DNA of 64,000 nt from Euclidia mi (Eukaryota > Arthropoda > Insecta > Lepidoptera > Erebidae): positions 84,449,086-84,513,085 of the forward strand of contig OX123190.2 in NCBI GenBank assembly GCA_944739405.2, read 5' to 3'. The notes below the pieces were generated by a model. That model saw only the letters and a list, made by a program, of their open reading frames with translations. It made no database searches and was not told the DNA's origin. Each line of letters opens with the position of its first letter. Within the stretch, counting starts at the first letter, position 1. Of the stretch, positions 22,301-32,870 are shown one piece after another. Position numbers and translations under genes: made by a program.

Positions 22301-25300
22301 CAATATTTCCGTCGATGAAATTGTGTTTAGTTTCCCTGGTTTTGATATGTGCACTTTATAAAGACTCACACTGTATAATCAATGTTTAATAATTAAAAAA
22401 TAAATGCCATAATTTATAGGTTATTCTTAGATTTTTGTGATGAGTTACGACAGTGTGACCATTTGTTTTCGTTTGTCTACATATTTAGTGAGCTGATAGA
22501 AACTGTTGATCAATAGAGAACTGTTGGTCAATACAGGTCAACTCTATGGAATACATGGTTTGTCTCTTAACCGTTTTATACTCGAGTCTGAATTGGCACA
22601 TCGTTACTCAGGCAATGATGATGCGGCCGCTATAATGTTAAAATATATTGCCTCCTTTATTCTTCATAATGGAGGTAGAGAAGAAACCCTATTTCCTCTC
22701 CCTGCCGATAAGCTGTAAGTCAACTAGGGCTGACATACAGCCTAGATGACTGACATATTATCATATTTTTTTATTCTTCGCGATGCTCTTGAATTCGTAA
22801 CCAGAAGAATAAGTCAACCGCGAACTACTTTTAAAAACACTGGTGTTGCCTATAGATAGTTTAGGAGGGTAGTATTTGGTAGCTGTAGTGTGTGCTCACA
22901 TATTTCCAGCCGAGCATGGTCTTGCAGCACTCGCAGTAGATGTCGGCCACGGCGTGCAGTCCCGTCAGCAGAACGCGCTCCTCCGCCGGACCGCAGCCCA
23001 CGTTCACTCTGTAACACATACAACACTACCGTCAAACATAGCACTTTACATTAACGGAGCTTGGTAGAGACACATTCGTAACAACACAAACACATACACT
23101 CAACAATAGCACTTTGAAGGGAGCTACGGGAAGAGACTCATCCATAGAAGTTGTAATTATGTTTACGGATACAGATGTACTAGAAGGGGAGTATGCGCGG
23201 GCAGATTCAGGAGGGTGGCGCGGTGGCTATGGAGCTCAAGCCCTATAAGTATCCGTTTTCTTCTAAAGCCTTATGACTTTTTGTGAAACCTTTTTACGAT
23301 TGTTCTATAATCAAATCCTGGATTCGCCACTGGGCTTATGTTCTCAGTACAACGACAGTAAACTAAGTTGCTTAAGTGCTTCTTAAAAACAGGTGATTCC
23401 ACCAGAGACAGGCCAGATAGGCTGCATTAAAGGCTTTACTACTACCTTGATCACAGGTCTCAACTCAGCTGAAGATAGTGCAGGCGATTTAGCGTATTTC
23501 GTAAAACGTTTTGATAAAAAAGATTTTACTGTTGTACGAACGAATGTTACAGACTTCAAGGACTATCTTAAAAATTGTATTATGTATTTTTGCTCTTAAT
23601 TTAATACTGGCTTTAAGGTTAAAGGATTCTCATATTAAAGAAACAAAATGATTGCTATCAGTATCAAAAGTTGCCTATTTTCTAACAACATTTCACATAT
23701 TTTTTTATCATTAGAGAGATAAGACTAACACAATCTTAAGAAAGAATTTTTCTGTAGCGTCCAAGGTAAATAAGTGGTCAAAGCAGTGCGTTCACCAGCT
23801 GACCGTGACATTTGTAAACACAGTCATGTGGTATTTCACACTCGCCGAAGCACAAGAAAATAAAACTTGAGAAACAGCTTGTACCCGTGAACGTTATAGA
23901 TGAGGAGGCGAATTTATTGTAGGTATATTTTCTGCCCAAGTCACTGGAACAACGTGTGACCCACGGATGCCCCTTAAATTAAAGGGCAAAATTTACAAAT
24001 CTGTTATAAGACCTGTCGCACTATATGGATCGGAATGCTGGGCCGTAAAGAAGACGGATGAAAGAAGATTACATGTAGCAGAGATAAGGATGTTGAGATG
24101 GATGTGTGGGGTCACAAGGATGGATAAAATTAGAAATGAGTATATTAGGGGAAGTTTGAAAGTTGCACCGGTGCAAGAAAAGCTGAAAGGATATCGGCTA
24201 GCGTGGTATGGGCATGTTATGAGGAGGGATGAAAAGCATGTGACTAGAAAGGTGATGAATATTAGAGTTGAGGGATATAAAGCAAGAGGAAGACCAAAGA
24301 AAAGATGGATGGATTGTGTGAAGGATGACATGAATGATAAGGGAGTGAATAATCAGATGACGGCTGATAGGAGACAATGGAAGCGAAAGACATTCTGCGC
24401 CGACCCCAAGTAAAATGGGAATAGGGCAGGCAAAAGAAGAAGAAAGAAGAAGATATTTTCTGCCCAATACCGTGGGACTTTCGGGCAATCCCTTCTTAGT
24501 TAGTGCTCCGCTTCGGTACATATGTATTTACATGTCAAACTTCGACATCTTGAGCCCAATAGTTTTGGTTTGTCATTGTCCATCAGTAAGTAAGAATACA
24601 TAATATATGTATACAGATTACACACAATAGCATAGGTTGGCAGGAATTATTTATATAAATAAATTGCATGTTTAACAAAAGATACAGTTGTAAGTAGGTT
24701 GTTAGTGACATTAATTATATGCCAGCCAGTAGTCGTCAATGCAATAGTAAATTTCAAATCTACAGGAGGTCTATTCACTAAAAATGTGTCCTCGAACAAA
24801 TTTTTAGTGAATAGATATCTAACGCCTTAAGGGAGAAGCTCAAACAAGTGCACTTTTAATAGAGCACCGCGAGAAAAAAATTAAGATCTAATACTTGAAG
24901 ACTGTCTATCAAGTCAAAATTAAGCCTATCTGAGGCAGACGAAATTAACTTGTATGTACTTAGGTTAAATATAAAACAAACTGACTCTAGATACACAAGT
25001 AAAGTTAAATAAAAGCTTGTGAAGCCAGTACGAAATAAGGATATTTATACAAAGTTAGCACTCGCCAGGAAATAATGCTAATATAAGTGTTGAAACCCCA
25101 GCCACGTGCCGGTCGCACTTATAATGAAATATGCATGAATGAACACAAATAGGTATACACATATGACTGAGGATTCACCAGGTTTATATTGTGGCTCTAC
25201 GGTGTTACACCCAAGTGCGTGGGTTTCGTCTAGTTTGTGCAAACGCAAACTAAATTTAAGACAATTAAAACTACTATTACAAATTATCTGAAAAACATAG

Positions 25301-28300
25301 CATATATAGTCGCCTACTAATGTATAAAAAAATACTAATAATAAACCTTGCAAGATCACACAAGACACATCTAACACATCATCTGTCGTCTTAAGAACAC
25401 TCGTTCTTGGTTTTTGATATCCGCTTCATATTTCGACCGGCAAATATTTCCAATAATTAATTACAGATCTTGCTGGTACATACTTATTACCTAAACAATA
25501 TATTTTGTAAAGAGGTGTCTGAGTAGAGTATTAATTAAATACCCCTCTCTTTCAATATCCTAGCTGTGGGTGGAACATTTATTTAATCGCATTAATAGAT
25601 TTCTGCCCATTCTGTCATTACTCATTACACACACGCGAATCCCATTGCTACAAAATGTTCGCTATTAGTACCAAATCTAAGTCCATGCATAACCATATAA
25701 ACGTGGTAACAAGTAAACAAAAATGTAAAGTATAGATACTCACACTGAATTGAATAGGTACGCGCGGCCCTGGCTGCCTTGGAACGACTGGAAAACAAAC
25801 AAATTCAGTTAAACCTTCTTGTTATATAGGTCGACACAAATTCTGCTCATGAAATTGAATCTTCATTATCCTAGCATTGTTCCTGGTTGCTATATAACCT
25901 TCATCTTGCATCCTGAGGTCACCTTTAAAATATAGCTATATAATATTGCCAGAATATAAATGTTTCGAAGGACCAAATGTCGCCTGATCTTCGCAACCCA
26001 AAGGAATGACGATATCCTATGGTTAGACCTTGGATATTATTCATTAATTGGTTGAAATACTCTTCAAACTAGTTATGGAGTTTGCATAAAGCGACAGGCG
26101 CTTACTTTAATTAAAATGTAGTGTAATTAAATAGTCTGAGAGCTTTCTTTAAGAGACAAAAGGGTGGAATTAAAGTATAAATAAGGTGCACAACTAAATA
26201 CTCTGTGAAAGAGAAATATATTTTATCATCTTAGTACTCTGAGAAATACTACAGGTATACTAAGTTATTTAATTAATGAAATAATATCTACTTATATGAA
26301 AAAAATTGTATAATTTGGTCATGCATTAAAATAGGAGAAACATTGCAGGCAAGCATGGATGCAGGTTGATTTATAGCATACAATGAAAATATTTTTGTGA
26401 CAGCAAAACCCTAAAAATAATTTTACAATCGGAGAATTAAAAGCTGTGACTGAAATTGGTATTTGCTACGGAGGCTAGGTTCAATGAGAAAGCACTGTAA
26501 CGACTTCTTACATAAGTTTTTCTGATTAAATTCGTTATAGGTTCTAACACATTTTATATTGAAAGAAGTTAGATGTCCCCTGAAGTGTGGTCAGTGCCAC
26601 CGAACCTGGTATAGGTGAAAATAGTGAGGAAATGAGGATACAACCAGGCCAAAAAATAGTTAGATTAATCTGGATTCTATTTAATATAGGTGAAAAAAAA
26701 TATAACAGGCCCTATCATATGTATAGAAATGCATACAGCGGAGAAGGTAATGACACTAACAACTGATAGCCAACTTTAAACATTTTGTAAAACAGTGTAC
26801 GACAATGGAGTGGGCTATCCAAAAAGTTGTTCTTATTAAAATATACGAAGCATGGGTAAAATATGAGTTCGTTGTACTCATTGATAGGCCTTTGTTTGTA
26901 GGACGCAAACCACTTCATAAAAATTATGATTAATTGGTCGCAACGATATTAATTTCACAAAGCTCATACTCCTAGTTTCGTTGGTAGCTATTTCTGACAT
27001 AGTTTTTGTACATTCATTTTGGTAAGTGCACATGAACATACTGTTGCGAGCTAAGTGGTGAAATGAAATATTTATGTCGTGAGAGATCGGAATGTGGAAA
27101 TGCAGAAATACATTTAGAAAGTGAAACGAATTTCATCTGAATATTCTTATTGTGAAATCAGATAAGATGATGATTGACGCTATCATTATAAGAGTCAGGC
27201 GACGATTGGTCAGATTGAATGCAGAGATATAAAAGCGTGCCTGTATTTGCAAAATAATTCTATAATGCTGTCATTGATTTTAAATAGAATTTGAACCAGA
27301 CAAATTTGGCTTTCTTTACGGAGAACATTCAAGATTCTACAGTGTCTCTGGATCGAACTCCGATGAACGTGAAAGTACTGATTGCACATTTGGTATCTAG
27401 TTTCATGCTCTGCAGACGATACAAGACTTTGCCGTCAGGTAAGAAGAACTTAAGAAGCTATTTGCGTGCTATTGATTGAGCTAAATACGTGTGGAAAGCA
27501 GATTCAGAAGTTGCGATAGTAACGAGAAGTTTGAAGGTGACATGTGTGTATTACCTTAGATATAAGTTCGTCATGGCTGGCCAAGTGCGCGCGGCAGTGT
27601 ATGCAGCTGTAGGTGCGGTGCGCCGGCGGCAGGTAGGCCTGGAAGGTCTTGACCGGCGTGCGCGCGGCCACGGCCCCGCCCTCGCCTGCCAGCGCGCCAC
27701 GGTTAGTCACCACGTCACGCATGAGTGCCTGCTAGCTACCAACATACACCGCCGTCAGCCCCTGCTGGCGGGAACACAAGCGTACTACCCTCGCCACTCA
27801 CCACCATTGAGACACAATAAGACCTCATCAGTCACCATTTGGCGGATTCATATATCTTTCGAGAACCAAGCAACCTTCAAGTAACGTTCAGAAACTACAA
27901 GAAGTTCTCAATTTCTATGGATTCAAATTGGAACATGTTTAGGTATTCTTTATGAAATTGAGATCGATTGGCGTCCATATTTTAACATTTCTTGAAGAAT
28001 AAAAGGAATCGCAGTAACGCATCGACAAAAGCATTTCCGCCAAAACATGAGAAACGGCTCAAAAAATCAAAGAAGTGTTCACATTTAAGTGGATCGTTCC
28101 AGGAGGTCATTGATTTCAGACGGACGGGAATGCAAAGAGATTGCGCAAACTGTAATTTTGTCACCATTTTCGCTCTTTGGAATTCATCCAAAAATATATT
28201 AGTCGTCGTCGTAAAGCAAAAACTGCAATTTAGCAAATAAATGGCCCCGTCCTCTTGAGACATCGAGATGTTAAGCATTCTCTGTTTAGTTGCAAGATTT

Positions 28301-30635
28301 GGCTCTCAGAGGGCTTGCTTAATCATTAGAAAATTGATAGATGAACTCATTTCAGATCAAAAATTTTATTTGGTAAAAGAGCGTGGTCTCAATGGTGGTT
28401 TGTGCAGTGTAGTACACGTGGTGTTTCAAATAACGGCACTCATGGGACAGTAACATACATTGATGCAACATATCAGAGATTGAGAAGCGTTCTATCACCG
28501 TCAGTACATTATCTCATAAATTACGTGGACTTATGCCATCCACCGTCGTCGTCTTATTTATAAATACATCTCGACATGTTATCAACCAACAGCGATCTGT
28601 AAACAAGTCTTGTTCGTCAATTTTTTGCGACGCGCGTACATTTTAGCTGTACTAGCTATGTCTGTGCGCAAGAGCGCCAAATCCATCATTTTGTTCACAG
28701 TTTTTGCCGTTAACTATGTCGTATATATTATGTAATATTTGTTTACTACTCTTCAAGGGCGGATTGTTATGTAATCTCAACGATAGTTGGACGTTTGTGA
28801 ATAATAATTTACATCTAGTGGTTGTTGTACACTAGAGTCGTCTAATTTTGTATCCCTTTCCAAATAGAGATAATGAAGTTATTATATGAAGTTTGGCTTT
28901 ATAGTTATTGCGTATAGCTGGAGACAACTACAGTAGTTTACTATTAATCAAAATATACGGAACACTCGAGCAGTTCTGGCAGATAGTTTGTAGTAGATAT
29001 TTTCACAGTGCTGTGGTCAGTAGCAGGACTGCTCGAAGGGGTTAGTGTACCAGAGCAGTCTCTTGTGCTTTAATTTCTCGTGTATATGGTGTATTATGGT
29101 TGTACCAGACCGATACTACCGATACTTCTCGAGTTATCCGTTCATAGAAAGTCTACATTTGTTATTATTTAAAAGATCTTTCTGTCAAGTGACGTCCGGT
29201 GGACGGCTAAAATTGCATGGCATTTAGTTATAAAGTGCAACCGTGACTGTAGCAATCTTGTAATCAACTGATAAACATATCAATCTTGTTAAACACTAGT
29301 TCACTCTCTTACGTGCACACTAATAAAAAAAGGGAGAGAAGATATCCATTTAAAATTCAATCAATTTTGCCACAGCAACGACAATGCACCATGTAACTAA
29401 AGATAAACTAATGTACTTAAGAATCTAATAGAGATTTTAATCTTATAGCTAAGTATTACTACTTTAATTGTATATTTTATCGCAATCACCTATTTTTATT
29501 ATTAGTTGTTGTTAATGAGGTTATGTGACTGTACGATAGGCGTCTCACAGGCTAACATGACAAAACAAGAAAATATGACACGTCATCATTAATTAATATC
29601 TTCGTCACAATTATGATAGATTTGACTTTAACACTGTTGATTCTGATTTATTACACTAATGCTTAATAGAGCAGCTTTATACACTGGCTTCCGGTTTCTT
29701 TTGCGCCTGACCGGGGCTTTTGGCGGTCCGGTGAAGTTAGCTGTTTCACTTTACTGACCATCCGGCAGCAATCAGAGTTTCGCGTTCTTGCTTGATAGAC
29801 CTTCATATGAAATGCATGTTCACCAGTCTAGTTCCCAGTCCAGAATAATAGGAACTTACATATAATTGTCTCCGGGTTCACTGCCGGGACAGTCACTAAT
29901 ACGTTTTTTTTATAGTATTAGGCGGCAAACGGATTGCCTGATGGCAAGTAATTACCACCGCCCATAGACACAAGCAACACCACAGGAGTCACAAGTGCGT
30001 TGCCGCCCCTTGGGGTTGGGAAAAGGGATAGGATAAGGAGTGGGATGAGGGAGAAAGAATAGGGGCTAGGGCCTCCGGCACTCACTCACCGAACGAAACG
30101 CAACAGTTTAGGTACCTACTGTTACTTTACGTCGATTTTCTGTGAGAGGGTAGTACGTCCCCGGTTGAGCCGGCCCATTCATGCTGAAATCAGCAAGGCT
30201 CTACTACCTACAAAATTACTTGATAACTGGTCAATAGAAAGAATCACGATGCTGGGTATAAGTCTAGAGAGCTAAGACGGTACCATTAAAACCGGAGGCA
30301 AGTATGCAAATGTCTTAAGGCCCTTCAAATTTGTATCGTTATTTTTAACATGTACTCTTCAATGTATTGTTTCTTATTTAGTGTCGTTAGCCTGTGACGT
30401 TGTAACGTATTTTATATGCTAGTGCTGTGTCGTGTATTGTGGTTCGTTGTGGCGTGTTATGTTGTGGTATGTTGTGTCGTGTTGTGGTATGTTGTGTCGT
30501 GTTGTGTCGTGTTGTGGTATGTTGTGTCGTGTTGTGTCGTGTTATGTTGTGTCGTGTTGTGGTGTGTTGTGGCACACATAGCGTGTATCGTGTCGCACCT
30601 GGCTGGCGCGAGCAGCACGCGCTCGCCGCCCACAT
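16224..30635 (-). CDS. yippee-like protein (YPEL1-4 type), five coding exons
   Basis: The exons 30635-30599, 27685-27555, 25787-25744, 23008-22900 and 16313-16224 join in frame to 411 nt, 136 residues plus TAG. Every element of the published Yippee pattern is met: C40-x2-C43, x19 to G63, L67, N73, G87, C96-x2-C99, GW-x-Y at 104-107, K118 and E125. The four Cys bind zinc. Vertebrate YPEL1-4 and Drosophila CG15309 are the closest types by the tail FIIELAHMVKENGWD and by the CIHCRAHLA segment; the YPEL5 type differs. The family is nuclear or centrosomal and highly conserved, with no established enzymatic reaction. The usual length is about 119; the extra residues are N-terminal (MWAASACCSRQPG, then an Ala/Gly stretch before VKTFQAY). 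All introns are GT-AG. The start codon is the least certain part, because the exon is open upstream to a possible acceptor at 30714. Confidence 0.95.
16822..17641. mobile_element. MITE inserted in the LINE
   Basis: The ends GGGCCCAATTCTGCTA are inverted at both borders, and the flanking triplet CTG is present on both sides, a 3-bp duplication of the kind PIF/Harbinger elements make (tentative). Taking out the element and one CTG leaves the LINE reading frame continuous from IDSAL into the following segment, which confirms the borders. A second element (17188-17401) sits inside it. Confidence 0.8.
17188..17401 (+). mobile_element. Helitron-like short element, family 7 (diverged copy)
   Basis: It carries the family order TATATAAAATTCATTC, CTGACTAACAG, CACAGCCGAA and GAGATTTCCCGAAA, then GCGTACTTGCGGGCA. 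The closest relatives are at 52973 and 59367. It lies within the MITE above, the third layer of nesting. A 65-codon - strand frame here is a shadow. Confidence 0.65.
20640..20932 (-). mobile_element. Helitron-like element, family 8
   Basis: Read on the - strand, it ends with GCGGGTGAAACCGCGGGCAA then CAGCTAGT, the CTAGT terminus and GC-rich subterminal hairpin of lepidopteran non-autonomous Helitrons. The body has the usual CTATGTAGCAAGGAG and GGCTGGCCCC blocks. There is no Rep/helicase frame. Relatives lie at 40704, 46522, 49675 and 60097. Confidence 0.65.
21798..21841. repeat. hairpin, 21-bp arms, 2-nt spacer
   Basis: The arms CCCCTTTGTAAGAT-x-AATTCT and their inverse at 21821-21841 differ at one position around GA. 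Confidence 0.9.
22035..22116. repeat. hairpin, 26-bp arms
   Basis: The arms at 22035-22060 and 22091-22116 (GATGAAAATGTGGTATTTTT...) pair at 25 of 26 positions around a 30-nt loop. Confidence 0.9.
22900..23008 (-). CDS. yippee-like protein, exon 4
   Basis: The acceptor GTTACAG/AGTGAACG and donor AAATAT/GTGAGC bound 109 nt. The exon encodes VNVGCGPAEERVLLTG and LHAVADIYCECCKTMLGWKY, with the second zinc-binding Cys pair and the GWKY of the motif. It is joined to exon 3 to give SVVNVG. Distinctly GC-rich, as expected for coding exons here. Confidence 0.96.
23955..24453 (+). mobile_element. RTE-type LINE, ORF2 C-terminus and 3' end
   Basis: An open frame at 23967-24413 encodes the conserved C-terminal region of RTE-type ORF2: MPLKLKGKIYKSVIRP, GSECWAVKK, RMLRWMCGVTRMDKIRNEYI, GHVMRRDEKHV and ARGRPKKRWMDCVKDD, ending TFCADPK then TAA. 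An AGAAGAAG-rich tail follows. It is 5'-truncated; the reverse transcriptase core is missing. It lies antisense in yippee-like intron 3. Confidence 0.85.
24467..24601 (-). mobile_element. Helitron-like family 7 fragment
   Basis: On the - strand it reads CCAAAACTATTGGGCTCAAG then CTAAGAAGGGATTG and GAAAGTCCCACGG, matching the central part of family 7. Both ends are missing. Confidence 0.6.
24770..24815. repeat. hairpin, 16-bp arms
   Basis: TCTATTCACTAAAAAT and its exact inverse at 24800-24815 enclose 14 nt. Confidence 0.9.
25744..25787 (-). CDS. yippee-like protein, exon 3 (44 nt)
   Basis: A micro-exon between acceptor TTTTCCAG and donor GTGAGTA. It encodes SFQGSQGRAYLFNS plus two bases of a Val codon. 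It supplies G63 and L67 of the Yippee motif, and its length is required for correct spacing. Confidence 0.95.
25788..27554 (-). other. yippee-like intron 2, no other feature seen
   Basis: AT-rich. No dispersed repeat family of this window and no coding frame with a domain. The frames at 26715-26918 (-) and 27291-27479 (+) are unconvincing. Confidence 0.6.
27555..27685 (-). CDS. yippee-like protein, exon 2
   Basis: The acceptor GCTGGCAG and donor AAG/GTAATA bound 131 nt. It encodes GEGGAVAARTPVKTFQAY, LPPAHRTYSCIHCRAHLA and SHDELISK, with the first zinc-binding Cys pair. The frame is also open upstream to an ATG at 27722, so an alternative transcript starting there (MRDVVTNRG...) cannot be excluded. 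Confidence 0.95.
29903..30210 (+). mobile_element. dispersed repeat, family 6
   Basis: Blocks in order: GGCGGCAAACGGATTGCCTG, CAAGTGCGTTGCCGCCCC, CACCGAACGAAACGCAACAG, GTGAGAGGGTAGTACG and AGCCGGCCCATTCATG. The same order recurs at 38169 and 53477. It is non-coding; it probably represents a SINE or other short retroposon but its promoter type is unclear. Confidence 0.7.
30424..30573 (+). repeat. GT-rich minisatellite
   Basis: Imperfect tandem array of units such as GTGTTGTGGTAT and GTTGTGTCGT over about 150 bp. It starts 26 bp inside intron 1 from the exon 1 donor (- strand). Open frames on both strands through it are low-complexity artefacts. Confidence 0.9.
30599..30635 (-). CDS. yippee-like protein, exon 1 coding part
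   Basis: ATG at 30635 opens MWAASACCSRQP plus one base before donor CCAG/GTGCGA. The phase matches exon 2 exactly (CCA-G/GC-GAG). The exon is GC-rich and open upstream without a stop to 30714, where TTGTTACAG forms a possible acceptor. The exon may thus be internal and the true start further 5'. Confidence 0.65.
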
Positions 30636-30714
30636 GAGCCGCGCGGAGCGGCGGTCACCTGCCGCGCGCGCTCGGGCACACCGCACCGCGCTCACACCGC
30701 GCACCCGCCACCCT
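30636..30714 (-). other. GC-rich 5' part of yippee-like exon 1 (5' UTR or coding)
   Basis: CpG-rich sequence bounded upstream by CTTGTTACAG on the - strand. It is likely 5' UTR if translation starts at 30635. Confidence 0.5.
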
Positions 30715-31499
30715 CTGTAACAAGGAAACATACACACGTCAATACAACATACTACAGGAGAAAACTCAAGCTGATTACAAAGTATCTACGAGGCTACCGA
30801 GTGGAATGCGGGGATATTATCCATAAAAACTTTCAATTCTTTAGGTAACACAAAAACTGATGCCATCTAGTGGTCACTTTCGTGTTTACAACTGCACAAT
30901 TAAGTTCCTGGATCGCTTTCGACAACATCCGAAAGGCAAAGGTACACCAAGCAAAATCCCCCAACCCAAGCGGAGGATGGCACTGTAGAGTTAGAGGTTA
31001 GAGGGTTGTCACAGTTTGTTACTCTACAATAATTTTGGTTCTGCACCTCTCTAGTGGATATGCAGCCTAATCACAAATCGATATCGCATTAATCAAAATC
31101 AGATGAGCCATTTATGCTACAGAGAACTTAACGTAAGTACTTAACGTCTCCGCTTGTCATGTTTATGTTAAATCAAAAAGGTAGCCGACAGATGGGAATA
31201 AACGTTACAATATAGAATTATATTCGCAAATTAGCAGAGATATGAAAATCGTGTGAACATACAGTTTTACATGCTAACAATCGCCATAAAATCAAATCTT
31301 CATAAAAACAACGCGAATTAAAAAGTATCATGTTTTTCCGTAACCTAGTCAATTAAGCAGACATACTTATTTGCAAGAAAATAGCAAAACCAACATGCAA
31401 AAGACGTCGTAATACAGTGTTCACGCTGAAATGAGCCATGAAAGTCAGCGAGTTCAAGTAGTGTTGCATTGTTAGGGTATCACCGCCCCGCGCCACTGC
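30715..31499. other. upstream flank of the yippee-like gene, nothing identified
   Basis: AT-rich. No core promoter can be assigned, because the transcription start is unknown and a further 5' exon is possible. Confidence 0.4.
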
Positions 31500-31890
31500 A
31501 CAATAAGAGCCATAGTTGCTTGCGACGGGTTTTACAAAAGGCGATTACAGGATTAGGCACATCAGGTCAAGCCAGGCACACTTACTAACAATACTACTAC
31601 TACCTTCTACCTTCAAGGGTGTATACAGGGGTGTAACAATACTACTACCTTCAGGGCTGCATAGGGTTCCCACCAAGAACTTAGGCTCCCAAGCCAACCT
31701 CACCTGCAAGTGGTGCACCTGCCGATAAACGGACCAGGCTCTGGCAAACAAAATATCCCGATAAGCGGCAATAGGCTCGCCACCTATTACGTGGGATCAA
31801 AACACTGGCGAAAAGTGGGCGTTTAATATGCCTCTGCCTACCCCTTCGGAGAAACAGGCGTGAGTCTATGTATGTATGTACTCCTACTTC
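31500..31890 (+). mobile_element. composite repeat ending in a family 1 SINE tail
   Basis: A tandem AACAATACTACTACCTTC motif is followed by GGGTTCCCACCAAG and then the family 1 body and tail (CACCTATTACGTGGGAT to GGCGTGAGTCTATG, about 31755-31888). The tRNA-like head of family 1 is absent. The phrase GCATAGGGTTCCCACCAAG recurs at the right edge of the window. Confidence 0.55.
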
Positions 31891-32585
31891 AAGCCTTTTG
31901 CACGGCCCACGGCTTACAATCCAGCAAGCCAGTAATTCCCACAAAATAATCTTATTTTATTTAAGCATATTCCGTTGCAGCAAATTAGGGTTTTGTTGGA
32001 TATTAAAAAAGCAGAAGCATTGGCAAAACGCCAACGCATTTAAATAGCTTTCCATATTTGTAATTGCATTTGCTTTGATGCTAAATAAAGGCAAATTCAT
32101 GTTGAAAACTGAGGAAATGGACACGACTTTAGCCGAGGATTAATTTCAGTACAAAATGATGAACGCATGTTGTTCTTACTTGATTTATTACCAAGAATTA
32201 AAAGAAAAGAAATCAAACAAGGAGCAGGTTTCAAGAGTATGCTATATTTAGTATTGAATCTGAATGGAACAATTTAAGCGATGTTTCTGGAAACTTCACA
32301 GCCAATTAAATGGCACGGTCGTCCGATGGCGAGCCAATAATGATGAAAACAATCACGTGGTTGAATGAGCCCGGCAATCTGGCATACGAATCAGTGGCAG
32401 GGCGTCTAGTTACTGAGCTCTGAGCTCTGAGCACGGCATCGGCAGTCTGATTGGATTAGTTTCGACGGATCGACAAGGCCATCACGAGCCACTCATCCCA
32501 CGAGCGTTGACTCGCACACGTTGTTGGGTGAAGAACCTGATCAATGATCTAAGTATAAACCTAATAAAAACGCGGACCAAAATAT

Positions 32586-32860
32586 TTATATTTATTTTTA
32601 TTTATTTATAGTCTCACGCCTGTATCCCCGAAGGGGTAGGCAGAGGTGTAATATTACACCCACATTTCGCCATGAATTTTTTAGGTCCCACGTAATAGGG
32701 GGCAAGCCTATTGCCGTACCGGGCACATTACCAGACTCCATGCTGCTACTGAGAATTTCCTAACGGAAAATTCCAATAACACTTTGCCCGACCCGGGAAT
32801 TGAACCCGAGACCTCTCAATCCCACGCGCACATTTATGCCGCGAGACCAACGAGGCAGTC
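32586..32860 (-). mobile_element. tRNA-derived SINE, family 1, full-length
   Basis: On the - strand: head CTCGTTGGTCTCGCGGC (box A-like), box B-like GGGTTCAATTCCC, then body and a tail ending GGCGTGAGAC followed by TA-rich repeats. The 10-bp target duplication ACCAAAATAT flanks it at 32576-32585 and 32861-32870. Confidence 0.88.
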
Positions 32861-32870
32861 ACCAAAATAT

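Larger units (their letters stand above)
16314..22899 (-). other. yippee-like intron 4 (6.6 kb)
   Basis: Contains the nested LINE/MITE block (16660-19445), a Helitron-like element (20640-20932) and two hairpins. The stretches 19446-20639 and 20933-21797 and 22117-22899 show no gene; frames at 19449-19709, 19565-19843, 21107-21295 and 22506-22718 have no domain. Confidence 0.7.
23009..25743 (-). other. yippee-like intron 3
   Basis: Apart from the RTE end, the family 7 fragment and a hairpin, the intron (including 24816-25743) shows nothing identifiable. A 99-codon - strand frame at 25078-25377 has no domain. Confidence 0.7.
27686..30598 (-). other. yippee-like intron 1
   Basis: Holds a family 6 repeat (29903-30210) and a GT-rich minisatellite (30424-30573). 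An 82-codon + frame at 27992-28240 is Lys-rich but unrecognised. The remainder, 28241-29902, shows no gene. Confidence 0.6.

Noticed and set aside
23993..24521. Two - strand frames of over 100 codons
   Set aside because: They are antisense shadows of the RTE ORF2 C-terminus, which has clear family motifs on the + strand.
30387..30737. 116-codon - strand frame and two + strand frames across the GT-rich array
   Set aside because: They are tandem-repeat translations (Thr/Arg/His or Val/Cys repeats). Only the 30599-30635 part is kept, because its splice phase fits exon 2.
32800..32860. tRNA gene suggested by box A/box B-like sequence
   Set aside because: The cloverleaf does not close as a tRNA, and the same head recurs with a common body and tail and target duplications, so it is a SINE. 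The same applies to the heads at 9506, 36124, 42181, 46195, 47477, 58837, 62877 and 63734.
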